DNA of 64,000 bases from Paenibacillus sp. 1_12. GTDB taxonomy: Bacteria; Bacillota; Bacilli; Paenibacillales; NBRC-103111. Shown here in pieces: positions 9,572 through 18,062 of the stretch (within the stretch, counting starts at the first letter, position 1; each line of letters opens with the position of its first letter). The notes under the pieces are model-generated. The model was not told where the DNA came from and searched no databases. It saw only the letters and a program-made list of their open reading frames with translations. The translations under genes and the position numbers were made by a program. The DNA is taken from positions 719,374 through 783,373 of the forward strand of contig NZ_FOTE01000001.1 in assembly GCF_900114475.1 (NCBI RefSeq), read 5' to 3'.

Positions 9572-10510
9572 TCATGTCGGCTTAACTATCCCAACAGCAA
9601 TGGCGCGGATAGAGTCCACGTCAATACCGTAATGTTTGAACACTTCAGCTGTATTGCCTGTAATGGCCGGTTCATCCGGTATGCCCAGTATTTTCATCGG
9701 AACCACACAATTCTGCACCACGACCTCGGCAACCGCCGCACCCAATCCACCGAATATGCTGTGTTCTTCAACTGTTATGATATGTCCTGTCTCCTTGGCT
9801 GCCTTGATTACGGCTTCCGTATCCAGCGGTTTGATCGTATGCATATTAAGAACCCGGCAGCGAATGCTCTCCTGGGCGAGTGCATCAGAGGTATCCAACG
9901 CTACACGAACCGTTTCTCCGGTCGCAATGATCGTAAGATCCGTACCTTCTCGAAGTGTAACCGCCTTGCCTATTTCAAAAGGATAATCGTCCGACTCGTA
10001 GCAATCCTGCACAGGATTGCGTCCAATTCGCACATAAACCCCGCCTTCATGCACCGCGAGAGCCTCCGTCATTTTCTTCGTCTCGTGACGGTCAGCAGGC
10101 AGAATGATCGTCAAGCCCGGAATGGCGCGTGTTACCGCAATATCCTGAAGGGAATGATGAGACATGCCCAGTGCGCCATAGCTAACCCCACCGCTGATCC
10201 CAATCAGCTTAACGTTCGTGCCGGAGTAAGCGACGTCAACCTTTACCTGCTCAATAGCACGCATGCTAAGAAAGCATGCCGGAGAGGTGACCCAAGGCTT
10301 TTTGCCGCTCGCGGCCAAGCCTGCAGCGATACCGACAATATTTTGTTCGGCAATTCCGGTTTCCACGAATTGCTCGGGCAGCTCTTTAACAAAAGGCGCC
10401 ATGGAAGCGGAGCCCCTTGAATCACTGGCGAGCAGCACGATATGACGATCCTGTCTGGCCTGTTCCAATAAGGTTTCACATAGGATTTGCCGATTAGCGA
10501 TTTTATTCAT
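9572..10510 (-). CDS. Transketolase C-terminal subunit (pyrimidine-binding and C-terminal domains)
   Basis: 312 residues: the pyrimidine-binding half (LLASDSRGSASMAPF, VETGIAEQNIVGIAAGLAA with the catalytic Glu) and the transketolase C-terminal domain (GTDLTIIATGETV, VEEHSIFGGLG). Starts at ATG 10510, overlapping the end of the N-terminal subunit by 8 bases, so the two are translationally coupled and must assemble as a heteromeric thiamine-diphosphate enzyme. Split transketolases of this type include AptA/AptB, which transfer a glycolaldehyde unit from apulose 4-phosphate to glyceraldehyde 3-phosphate. The position next to a sugar kinase and an isomerase supports a dedicated catabolic role rather than the general pentose phosphate enzyme. 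Confidence 0.88.
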   Translation of the reverse strand: MNKIANRQILCETLLEQARQDRHIVLLASDSRGSASMAPFVKELPEQFVETGIAEQNIVGIAAGLAASGKKPWVTSPACFLSMRAIEQVKVDVAYSGTNVKLIGISGGVSYGALGMSHHSLQDIAVTRAIPGLTIILPADRHETKKMTEALAVHEGGVYVRIGRNPVQDCYESDDYPFEIGKAVTLREGTDLTIIATGETVRVALDTSDALAQESIRCRVLNMHTIKPLDTEAVIKAAKETGHIITVEEHSIFGGLGAAVAEVVVQNCVVPMKILGIPDEPAITGNTAEVFKHYGIDVDSIRAIAVGIVKPT

Positions 10511-11366
10511 GTCCGATCACCTTCAATTCTTCCGTTAATCCTGCCAAAGCCAGCGCTAGCTCCGAATCGCTTGGTACATGGTGATGCCAATGCGGTACAT
10601 TTTCGGCAAAGGAAACCCCTTTTCCCTTGGTTGTGTTGGCCATTATGAGCGTTGGTTTACCGACCACCCGTGGTTTTTGATGAAGAACCTCGCACAGCTC
10701 TGCGATATCGTTGCCGTTCACTGTGATAACGTCCCATCCGAAGCTGCTCCATTTCTCATCCAATGGCTCTAGCCCCATAACCTCCTCTGTACTTCCACTG
10801 ATTTGCAGCTTGTTGCGGTCGATAAAGCCGACCAAATTATCCAGCTTGTAGTGAGCTGCAGCCATCGCTGCTTCCCAGATTGAGCCTTCGGCCTGCTCCC
10901 CGTCACCCATTAAAGTGAATACGCGATAAGCTTTACCATCCATCTTGGCCGCCTTTGCCATCCCGACCGATATCGATAATCCATGCCCGAGAGCGCCTGT
11001 ATTCATTTCCACGCCAGGTACTTTATTGTTTGGATGGCCAATTAACCGCGAGCCAAAGCGGCTGAACGTCTTTAGCTCCTCTTTTGAAAAAAAACCTTTG
11101 TCCGCCAAAATGCAATACAACGACTCAACAGCATGGCCCTTGCTTGCTATAAAACGGTCACGCTCTTCCCATTTGGGGCGCGCCGCGTCCACATTCATTA
11201 CATCATAATAAAGAACTGTCAAAATGTCCGCATTACATAAAGATGAACCGGTATGACCTGTCTTCGCGTCGTACACCATTTGCAGCAAATCCATGCGAAT
11301 TTGAACGGCTTTTCGCTTTAAATCGTTGATACTCATTTTACTTGTACTCGTAGGGTTGAAGCTCAT
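10503..11366 (-). CDS. Transketolase N-terminal subunit (thiamine diphosphate-binding)
   Basis: 287 residues from ATG 11366, which has AAGGAG 10 bases upstream; the open frame runs further back into the preceding gene but without a ribosome site. Seen: the substrate/TPP region KTGHTGSSLCNADILTVLYY, RFIASKGHA, MNTGALGHGLSISVGMA and the GDGEQAEGSIWEA...NKLQISG cofactor motif (GDG-N28-N type). It ends by overlapping the C-terminal subunit gene. Together the two make a full-length transketolase. It follows the isomerase gene by 16 bases. Confidence 0.88.
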   Translation of the reverse strand: MSFNPTSTSKMSINDLKRKAVQIRMDLLQMVYDAKTGHTGSSLCNADILTVLYYDVMNVDAARPKWEERDRFIASKGHAVESLYCILADKGFFSKEELKTFSRFGSRLIGHPNNKVPGVEMNTGALGHGLSISVGMAKAAKMDGKAYRVFTLMGDGEQAEGSIWEAAMAAAHYKLDNLVGFIDRNKLQISGSTEEVMGLEPLDEKWSSFGWDVITVNGNDIAELCEVLHQKPRVVGKPTLIMANTTKGKGVSFAENVPHWHHHVPSDSELALALAGLTEELKVIGHE

Positions 11367-11382
11367 TTTCTCCGCACTCCTT

Positions 11383-12819
11383 TCACTTCCACTCGTTACC
11401 ACGCAACCAAGACTGAATCTCACTTATTGTCGGATCAACCGGATCTGCGATCAAACCCGGAATATACGTACAGGCCTCGAATAGAGCGGGAATCACATCC
11501 TGATGAATACCGACGGAATGATGCACATAGGGCCCTTTTACCAGCTTTTCCTCCCATAACGGCCAATCGTTCACTTCTACCCATACATAGGAGCCTCTCG
11601 TAAATGGACCTGGAATCCCTTTGGCTCTGCCGAGAAAAATCGAGTATTCCCCATGATCCCCATCAAACCGTGCTAGTGTCATCGTGCCGCCTTTTATTTC
11701 CCCTTCATGAGTGCCGGGAGAGTGATCATCGAACAGAAAATGCTTGCGCAGCTTCGGCTTTTCTTCCACACTTAAAGAAACTGGAAAGTTCCCGCAGTGG
11801 AACAACAGCTCACCGTTCGGATTCTCAGGATGGCGTATCGTCAAATCAGCGAAAAATGTAGGTGCCGTATTCATTGAAGCCGCCTGTACCATAATGGAAG
11901 TAATCGCTCCATGGATGTCCGTTTCACAGGTAACCGGTATTTGTTCATCCGTTAAAATAGCGTTAGCGAGGCAAGGCATAATCCCAATAGCGTCCTGCAG
12001 CGAGGACCAGCATTGGATCGCAATCGCAGTGGAGTTTGATTGAATCGCGTAGCTTTTCATGGCGACCTTTAATGCAGCAATTTTGCGAACGGCCTCATCG
12101 CCAACCTCAGAATAATCGAGGGTATCTTTAATGTATTGAATAGCTTCCAATAATTCGGGACTATCCTTGGCTGCCGCCTTCAAGGAGGCGCGTTTGATAT
12201 CTTCAAGCGTGATCGGATAAATCTCGATTCCGAAGCGCTCCAACAGCTCGCCCTCATTGCACATCATCGTCCAAAACGAAGTCGGTCTCGGTCCAATTTG
12301 CAAAATCCGCATACTACGGAAATGTTTGACCACATTGGCCGCAGCGACGAAATTCCGAAAGCCCCTTTTAAAAACCGGATCGTCAACATGACTGTTCGTA
12401 ATATAGGTGAACGGTACATTGAAGCGGCGCAAAATCTTACCTGTAGCGAATAAACCACACTGCGTATCCCGCAAACGCATCCCATCAGCAAGCGGAGCTT
12501 CATCACGTGGTCCCCAGAGCAGTACTGGCTTACCGAGCGCTTTGGCTACACGTCCGACCATATCTTCCGTCCCAAAATTACAGTGCGGGAAAAAGACGGC
12601 ATCTACTTCATGCTGTTGAAAATGCTTAATAATCTCTTCTGCATTATAAAGATCATCATAAAGCAGCCCTTCCTTATTCAAGCCCTCCAAATCGACAATT
12701 TCGATGGGAAGCCCGAAGCTTTCCATTTTTTCACGAATCAAGATTTTATATTTAAAAGCGTCCTCTGCACTGAATACAAATCTTCTTGTCGGCGCATAGC
12801 CCAGTTTAAATGTTTTCAT
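11383..12819 (-). CDS. L-fucose/L-arabinose-isomerase-fold sugar isomerase (proposed apiose isomerase)
   Basis: 478 residues of the FucI/AraA-type fold. The N-terminal two-thirds is Rossmann-like (MKTFKLGYAPTRR, AVFFPHCNFGTEDMVGR, LLWGPRDEAP, RILQIGPRPTSFW). Candidate metal and catalytic residues typical of the family are E299 in PVTCETDIHGA, D325 in TFFADL and His433/434 in PYVHHSVGIHQD. It starts 3 bases after the stop of the first apiosidase-like gene and precedes the split transketolase. Ketose-aldose isomerisation is well supported by fold. Apiose as substrate is inferred from the operon, which has no other isomerase. L-fucose is unlikely because no aldolase is present. Confidence 0.75.
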   Translation of the reverse strand: MKTFKLGYAPTRRFVFSAEDAFKYKILIREKMESFGLPIEIVDLEGLNKEGLLYDDLYNAEEIIKHFQQHEVDAVFFPHCNFGTEDMVGRVAKALGKPVLLWGPRDEAPLADGMRLRDTQCGLFATGKILRRFNVPFTYITNSHVDDPVFKRGFRNFVAAANVVKHFRSMRILQIGPRPTSFWTMMCNEGELLERFGIEIYPITLEDIKRASLKAAAKDSPELLEAIQYIKDTLDYSEVGDEAVRKIAALKVAMKSYAIQSNSTAIAIQCWSSLQDAIGIMPCLANAILTDEQIPVTCETDIHGAITSIMVQAASMNTAPTFFADLTIRHPENPNGELLFHCGNFPVSLSVEEKPKLRKHFLFDDHSPGTHEGEIKGGTMTLARFDGDHGEYSIFLGRAKGIPGPFTRGSYVWVEVNDWPLWEEKLVKGPYVHHSVGIHQDVIPALFEACTYIPGLIADPVDPTISEIQSWLRGNEWK

Positions 12820-12822
12820 ATT

Positions 12823-14319
12823 TTAGCTCTCCATCCGTTCTACTCGATGTGCCCGCAAGGCAATATACGGTATTGCCGGCATATCAACACGAGTCAGGCC
12901 CGAGTATACGCCATCTAAAGTGGTCACAGTCATATTCCACGTGTCGATAATCTCGATTTGAAAGCTCTGCTCCTCCGGCAGCGGAAGCTCCCGATAGGCA
13001 GGTCGATGGACACCGAAATATTGTAAGTAGTACTCGCTCTCTATCCCAAGAGTCGGAGCATCGCGGAAGCTCTCGATGGGAGCGATCCCTTCAGGTGAAG
13101 CCTCGAAAATTTGCCTTAAGAATGCAATGCGTGCCGGGCTGTCTCCATGCAGCAGCCCGCCTTTGGACCACCATACCACATCCTCGGGATGCAAAAAGGT
13201 TTCTCCATGCCCCACATATCCACCGCGCATAAAGCCATCCCACATGCGTGCCGTCATATCTTCTCCGGTAATATTGCCCCACCGCTGTGGCAGGTTCCCT
13301 TCATAACAGCATTCATCCACAACAATCGGCTTCCTATACAGCTTTCGCCAGACCGTGGTTGGTGTCAGCTCCCAATACTGCATACTAACGTGCGTAACCC
13401 AAGGCTTCGTATGATCATAAATAGTTAAATTCGTTGGGTCGTACATTTTCGTCCCATTATGAATCGAACGCAGATGCTGATAAGGATCGCTTTCCTGAAC
13501 GATGCGGAAGAAACGGTCCCAGTCGTTCATCTGCTTCTCTTTCATAAAGTCGAATTCGTTGGCTAGTGACCACCAAATATTGCGGAACGATCCCAATCGG
13601 GCGATCACGTAGCGCAAGTAAAACTCATCCGTTTCTTCGTTCATTCGATCAAAGCCCCACTGGCCATTATCGTAGGGGTGAAACAGGATCAAATCCGACT
13701 CGATTTGAAGCCTTTGCAGCTCGCCAATTCTTTTCTCCAGTTTTGCAAAATAAAGAGGATTAAAGCGCGTCCAGTCAAATCCGTCCGCTTTGGAGCCTTC
13801 GAACGGGAAGCAATCCGGCTCATTCGTATTGAAGCTGTAACGCTTCGGAAACACACACATGCGAATTTTATTGAAAGGCGAGCTGCTCAAGCTTTGCAGC
13901 GTTTGCTCCTGCAGCTCTTCATCTTGATGTGTCCACACATAGCAGGTCGTACCGTATGGACGATATGTTGTTCCATCTTCGTAGGCAAACCGATCAGCAT
14001 CAACGACACGCACAGGACCATGATTACCGGCAGATGCCGAAGTACATATGAAGCTTCCTACAACTCCATTTAAATCAGCTGTCCTGCTGTTCACCGCATA
14101 TGTCCACGTTCCCTCGGTATCCGGCATGAACCGAATCTTATAAACCCCATTCCCATCGTAAAAGCCATCCACATGGACCACGCGTTGTTTATGCTGAAAT
14201 TGTGCCAGCAGTTGAACATCCTTAAACGGATTGCCTTCCATAGGCCCATCCAGGGATAGCTCAAACAAGCTCCAACGTTCGACTTCATGGGTAGATGAAT
14301 CAGGTTGATCCTTTTTCAT
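12823..14319 (-). CDS. Apiosidase-like glycoside hydrolase (DUF5060-DUF4038-DUF5605), copy A
   Basis: 498 residues, cytosolic, no signal peptide. DUF5060 at about 15-95 (GFYDGNGVYKIRFMPD), an apiosidase-like barrel at about 115-410 (YRPYGTTCYVWTH, FNKIRMCVFPKRY, IESDLILFHPYDNG, NIWWSLANEFDF with E255, KPIVVDECCYEG with E336) and DUF5605 at the C-terminus. Closest in the window to copy C (5013-6461), which shares its whole active-site region, including RSIHNGTKMYD. ATG 14319 has TAGGAGTGATT upstream. First enzyme gene after the permeases, so it probably acts on the freshly imported oligosaccharide. Confidence 0.82.
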   Translation of the reverse strand: MKKDQPDSSTHEVERWSLFELSLDGPMEGNPFKDVQLLAQFQHKQRVVHVDGFYDGNGVYKIRFMPDTEGTWTYAVNSRTADLNGVVGSFICTSASAGNHGPVRVVDADRFAYEDGTTYRPYGTTCYVWTHQDEELQEQTLQSLSSSPFNKIRMCVFPKRYSFNTNEPDCFPFEGSKADGFDWTRFNPLYFAKLEKRIGELQRLQIESDLILFHPYDNGQWGFDRMNEETDEFYLRYVIARLGSFRNIWWSLANEFDFMKEKQMNDWDRFFRIVQESDPYQHLRSIHNGTKMYDPTNLTIYDHTKPWVTHVSMQYWELTPTTVWRKLYRKPIVVDECCYEGNLPQRWGNITGEDMTARMWDGFMRGGYVGHGETFLHPEDVVWWSKGGLLHGDSPARIAFLRQIFEASPEGIAPIESFRDAPTLGIESEYYLQYFGVHRPAYRELPLPEEQSFQIEIIDTWNMTVTTLDGVYSGLTRVDMPAIPYIALRAHRVERMES

Positions 14320-14373
14320 TAATAATCACTCCTATACGCAGTAGTTACTATCTCTAAACATCATGATACAAAG

Positions 14374-15216
14374 CTAGCCTTTAATCCCCGAAGTCGAAAT
14401 ACCCTCAACAAAATACTTTTGACTGCTGAAGAATATGATCAGGCTCGGTATGAGCGACAACACCGACATCGCGAACAGCACACCCCAAGCTGATTCCCCC
14501 GATGAATCCATAAATAATCGCAAGCCGAGCGGAATCGTATATAACTTGGCTGTATTTAAGTAAAGCAGCTGACTAAAGAAATCATCCCATGTCCAGATGA
14601 AGGTGAAAATCGCCGTCGTAATCAGTGCTGGAGTGGCTAGCGGTAAAATAATCCGCCAATAAATTTGCGTTCGTCCACAGCCGTCAATTGTAGCGGATTC
14701 ATCAAGCTCTTTAGGCAGTCCGCGAATAAACTGCACCATCAGGAAAATAAAAAATGCATCTGTAGCCAACCATTTTGGCACCGTCAATGGATAATACGTA
14801 TCAATCCAATTCAGCTCTTTAAACAAAATATACTGTGGAATAATCGTCACATGATGCGGCAGCATAATCGTTACCAGCATGAGCGAAAACCATATTTTTT
14901 TCCAGGAAAAATCAAGTCTGCCAAACGAATACGCCGCCATCGAACAGGACAGCACGTTACCGACCACACAAAAAGCCGAGATAATGAATGAATTCGTAAA
15001 AAAGGTCAAAAAGCTTACACGGGCAATACCCGCCCATCCTTTAAGGTAATTATCAAAAGTGACTTCCTTCGGCCACAGACTCATATCCGTAAAAATCAAA
15101 TTTGCAGGCTTTAAGGAGCTGCTGATTAACCATAAAATCGGATACAGCATAATCAGACCCAATAAGAGAATGACGCCATGGAGCAGGTAACGATTTAATC
15201 GTCTGGTAGCTGCCAT
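14374..15216 (-). CDS. Sugar ABC transporter permease, MsmG/MalG type
   Basis: 280 residues with six expected membrane helices and the binding-protein-dependent permease loop (ESATIDGCGRTQIYWRIILPLATPAL, EAA motif). It ends in VEGISTSGIKG, the usual tail of MalG-type permeases. ATG 15216 follows the upstream permease stop by one base and has GGGGGGAAATAAA before it; upstream in-frame ATGs lack a ribosome site. It forms the channel with 15218-16165 and takes substrate from lipoprotein 16424-17755. No ATPase gene is present, which is normal where a shared MsmK/MsmX ATPase is encoded elsewhere. Confidence 0.9.
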   Translation of the reverse strand: MAATRRLNRYLLHGVILLLGLIMLYPILWLISSSLKPANLIFTDMSLWPKEVTFDNYLKGWAGIARVSFLTFFTNSFIISAFCVVGNVLSCSMAAYSFGRLDFSWKKIWFSLMLVTIMLPHHVTIIPQYILFKELNWIDTYYPLTVPKWLATDAFFIFLMVQFIRGLPKELDESATIDGCGRTQIYWRIILPLATPALITTAIFTFIWTWDDFFSQLLYLNTAKLYTIPLGLRLFMDSSGESAWGVLFAMSVLSLIPSLIIFFSSQKYFVEGISTSGIKG

Positions 15217-15217
15217 T

Positions 15218-16165
15218 TTATTTCCCCCCGTCCGCATAATGCACCCAATACTTCGATGAACCAAATAATACAGCTGTCACAATACCTATAATAACGAGCA
15301 GTACCCAAGCCATAGCCGAAGCATAACCCATTTCGTAGAATGCAAAGCCTTTCATATACAAATACAATGTGTAAAACAATGTCGAGTCCATCGGACCTCC
15401 AAGACCACCGCTTATAATGAAGGATTGTGTGAAAGCTTGAAACGAGCCAATCAATTGAATGACCAAATTGAAAAATATAACCGGTGTCAGCAATGGAATG
15501 GTGATGTACATAAATTGCTTGGTTTTGCCTGCCCCATCGATCTGCGAAGCCTCGTAAAAATCGTGCGGGATTTGTTTCAGTCCAGCCAGAAAAATAATCA
15601 TCGACGACCCGAACTGCCAGACAGAAAGCGCAACGATGGAGTACAGCGCATAGGAAGGATTAGACACCCAGTCCGGAGCATGGATATCAAAGATTAGCAG
15701 GAATTGATTAACGACACCAGAGCCGCCAAATATTTTGCGCCACAATACCGCTATCGCCACACTGCCTCCAAGCAAGGTAGGCAAATAATACAGCGTACGG
15801 TAAAATCCGAGGCCACGCAGCCCTTTGTTCATCAGAGCTGCAACCATTAGAGCGAAGGCCAGCTTCAGAGGCACCGACAAAAACACATAAGTAAATGTAA
15901 CTTTCAATGAAGTGATGAAGCGCGGGTCTGCCGTGAACATCGTTATGTAGTTCTCAAACCCGATAAATTGCGGCGGTGAAATCACATCGAACTTCGTTAA
16001 AGAATAATAGAAGGAATTTATCATAGGACCGATCGTTAAAGCGAACAAACCTAGAAACCACGGCAATAGAAACATATATGGCACATTGTTTTTTCTCCAG
16101 AGCTTCACCCAATATGTGCGAGCGGTTCTAGAAGCACTCTTATTCGTGACAGTAACCTGATTCAT
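15218..16165 (-). CDS. Sugar ABC transporter permease, MsmF/MalF type
   Basis: 315 residues from ATG 16165 (AGAGGTGAAAGC upstream). N-terminal cytoplasmic tail, first helix NVPYMFLLPWFLGLFAL, and the EAA loop (FYEASQIDGAGKTKQFMYITIPLLTPV). Pairs with the MalG-type permease that follows by one base. The 258-base gap to the binding-protein gene upstream carries inverted and direct repeats (16182-16420), which suggests that the binding-protein message is processed or stabilised separately from the permease part of the transcript. Confidence 0.9.
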   Translation of the reverse strand: MNQVTVTNKSASRTARTYWVKLWRKNNVPYMFLLPWFLGLFALTIGPMINSFYYSLTKFDVISPPQFIGFENYITMFTADPRFITSLKVTFTYVFLSVPLKLAFALMVAALMNKGLRGLGFYRTLYYLPTLLGGSVAIAVLWRKIFGGSGVVNQFLLIFDIHAPDWVSNPSYALYSIVALSVWQFGSSMIIFLAGLKQIPHDFYEASQIDGAGKTKQFMYITIPLLTPVIFFNLVIQLIGSFQAFTQSFIISGGLGGPMDSTLFYTLYLYMKGFAFYEMGYASAMAWVLLVIIGIVTAVLFGSSKYWVHYADGGK

Positions 16166-16181
16166 GCTTTCACCTCTTAAA

Positions 16182-16254
16182 AGTTTTGCGCAGCAAAACT
16201 GACTTCGCAAGCATTAACTGAGTTTTGCGCAGCAGTAGTACTTTGCAAGTACTC
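16182..16254. repeat. Two tandem copies of a 39-bp dispersed repeat
   Basis: AGTTTTGCGCAGCA starts at 16182 and again at 16221, a 39-base period; the first unit continues ACTTCGCAAGCAT. Related units occur at 50008-50089 (degenerate) and, on the opposite strand, at 51837-51914, also with a 39-base period. It lies directly 5' to the permease gene at 15218-16165. Confidence 0.65.
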
Positions 16255-16282
16255 GCTGTACTGCAGGCTGTGCTAGTTTTAT

Positions 16283-16315
16283 GGACTCGGATCATTCATT
16301 TGCTTATCCGAGTCC
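16283..16315 (-). other. Perfect 10-bp hairpin in the binding protein-permease gap
   Basis: GGACTCGGAT (16283-16292) and ATCCGAGTCC (16306-16315) with a 13-base loop. No T-run follows on the minus strand. Likely an RNA stability or partial-termination element between the binding-protein and permease genes. Confidence 0.55.
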
Positions 16316-16327
16316 GTACATCAAGTT

Positions 16328-16420
16328 ATAGAAGATGAACAAGAGAAGTACACAGATACACAGCCGAGCTGAGCAAGCGGACCCTTCGGAAGAAAAGAAG
16401 TGTTCGCGTTCATCTTCTAT
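16328..16420 (-). other. Large stem with 13-bp perfect arms just after the binding-protein stop
   Basis: ATAGAAGATGAAC (16328-16340) is complementary to GTTCATCTTCTAT (16408-16420); the 67 bases between contain smaller inverted segments. It begins 4 bases past the stop of 16424-17755, where a 3'-protective or processing structure would be expected for a highly expressed binding protein. Confidence 0.55.
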
Positions 16421-16423
16421 CGC

Positions 16424-17755
16424 TTACTTTTTACCTATGGCTTTCTCCGCTGCGGCAAATACTTCTTGAGCCGCATTCGCAATCGTTTCCTTGGCAAAGC
16501 CGACTTTTTGGCTCATATTAATAAGCGTTGTTTCAAATTCTTTGCCATTTGGAATTTCCCTGTCCGGCACTCGCGAATTTTTCGAGGCAATATCGATGTA
16601 ATCATAAACTTTTTTATCAACAGGTGTTGCACTCGCTTTTAAAGCATCACGAGCTTTGGATGAACCCGGAACGCCACGCTCACTGCCGAGAATCGCTGTA
16701 GCTTCAGGGTCGTTAACCATAAAGCTGATGAACATCGCTGCTTCCTTCGGATTCTTTGATTTTGCATTAATCGTCATAAACTGGCTAGGCTGCAGCCATA
16801 ACCCTTGTGCTGAACCTCCTGTTGGTGGAAGCACAACATTGATTTCATCCTTCATCAGCTTTTGGTAAGCCGTTATTTGATTGGACCAGATCAAGTGCAT
16901 CGCCGTTTTTCCTTCAACGAACGAAGAATTTTCTGGTGCTTCCGTATACGCAGCCGTCATTTCTGCCGGAGGTGTACTGCCTGCTTTACGATAGTTATCC
17001 CACAACGTAAACCAGTTGGCTATTTCCTCCTTTCCGAGTCCAGCCTTTCCATCCTTATACAAGGTTTTATTCGTTTGTCTGGCAAAATAGTTCAGATATA
17101 AAGGAAATCTCGATTCATCAACAGCTCCGTAGTAGCCTTTACCCAGTGCTTTTGTCAAGTCTTGAGCATATTTACCGAACTCATCCCAGGTCCATTTGCC
17201 TGTTGGTGGTTGAAGTCCGGCTTTTTTGATTAGCTCTGTATTATAAGCGATACCAAATGCGTTAGAGCCTAAAATAACACCATACTGTTTACCATCCATC
17301 GCTCCAGATTCAATGTTTCCCTTGTCGAAATTTTCCACGTTGATCTCTTTACCCATGTAAGGATTAATATCCAAAAGCGCAGCGCGGGACACATAATCCG
17401 GGTAGTTGTTGCCAAGCTGGATTAAATCCGGTGCGTTGCCTCCTGCTACTTGCGTATTTAATTTGTCAAAATAACCGTCACTTCCCATGTATTCGCCATT
17501 AATTTTGATATTCGGATTCTTTTTCTCAAATAGATCTATCACTTTTAAGGTAGCATCGTGTCGAGCTTGAGAGCCCCACCACATCATACGCAGCTCAACT
17601 TTTTTATTACTGTCCTCTGTGGGTGCAGCTCCTACTGCCGTTGGCTGTTTAGTCTCTACAGGTGCAGATGTACCACCCCCCGGTGTACATGCTGCAAGCA
17701 AAGAGACTATAGTGGTCAGCATGACGATTAAGGACGTGCTCTTTTTAACATTCAT
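16424..17755 (-). CDS. Sugar-binding lipoprotein of the proposed apiose-glycan importer (MalE-type)
   Basis: 443 residues: signal peptide MNVKKSTSLIVMLTTIVSLL with lipobox LAAC (Cys22), a Gly/Thr/Pro linker, then a family 1 binding protein (LRMMWWGSQARHDATLKVIDLFEKK, INGEYMGSDGYFDKLNTQ, GKWTWDEFGKYAQDL). First gene of the operon ending at 5013; ATG has AGGGGAGGG upstream. Anchored outside the membrane, it should deliver an oligosaccharide to permeases 15218-16165 and 14374-15216. A cre site and the divergent LacI gene at its 5' side suggest catabolite repression and substrate induction. Confidence 0.9.
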   Translation of the reverse strand: MNVKKSTSLIVMLTTIVSLLAACTPGGGTSAPVETKQPTAVGAAPTEDSNKKVELRMMWWGSQARHDATLKVIDLFEKKNPNIKINGEYMGSDGYFDKLNTQVAGGNAPDLIQLGNNYPDYVSRAALLDINPYMGKEINVENFDKGNIESGAMDGKQYGVILGSNAFGIAYNTELIKKAGLQPPTGKWTWDEFGKYAQDLTKALGKGYYGAVDESRFPLYLNYFARQTNKTLYKDGKAGLGKEEIANWFTLWDNYRKAGSTPPAEMTAAYTEAPENSSFVEGKTAMHLIWSNQITAYQKLMKDEINVVLPPTGGSAQGLWLQPSQFMTINAKSKNPKEAAMFISFMVNDPEATAILGSERGVPGSSKARDALKASATPVDKKVYDYIDIASKNSRVPDREIPNGKEFETTLINMSQKVGFAKETIANAAQEVFAAAEKAIGKK

Positions 17756-17809
17756 TGAATACCCTCCCCTATTTCCATTACTAAATTTGTTTAATTCATA
17801 TTTCCCATT

Positions 17810-17845
17810 TTATTTATAAATTGAAAGCGTTATCATCAATTCCAT
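17810..17845 (-). CDS. Possible 11-codon leader peptide ahead of the binding-protein gene
   Basis: On the minus strand a consensus AAGGAGG (17851-17857) is followed after 5 bases by ATG and the frame MELMITLSIYK, stop. It ends 54 bases before the start of 16424-17755 and overlaps the cre site. The ribosome site is stronger than that of most genes here, but so short a frame can arise by chance and no attenuator was identified. Confidence 0.35.
   Translation of the reverse strand: MELMITLSIYK
17822..17835. promoter_or_regulatory. cre site (CcpA operator) of the 5013-17755 operon
   Basis: TGAAAGCGTTATCA matches the Bacillus cre consensus TGWAARCGYTWNCW at all 14 positions. It lies 67 bases upstream of the first gene of the sugar operon. 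Catabolite repression by CcpA is the expected role. Confidence 0.75.
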
Positions 17846-18062
17846 AACAACCTCCTTATTTTCTAATTAACGTCCCATTTCACTGATTTAAGCAAATTTA
17901 GCTCATTTTTTACGATCTGTCTAGCTGTCTAGCTCACTGGAATCATACCATCGGTCGCCTAAATCAGTCAATAAGGATTAGTAAACTTTTTTATAAAAAT
18001 GAATCATATAACTAAATTAATATATATGGAAAATTGAACTTGTCTAATAAACAAACCCATAG

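Noticed and set aside
9533..10420. 295-codon open frame on the plus strand
   Set aside because: Antisense to the kinase and transketolase genes, no ribosome site, no recognisable protein features; a shadow of codon bias.
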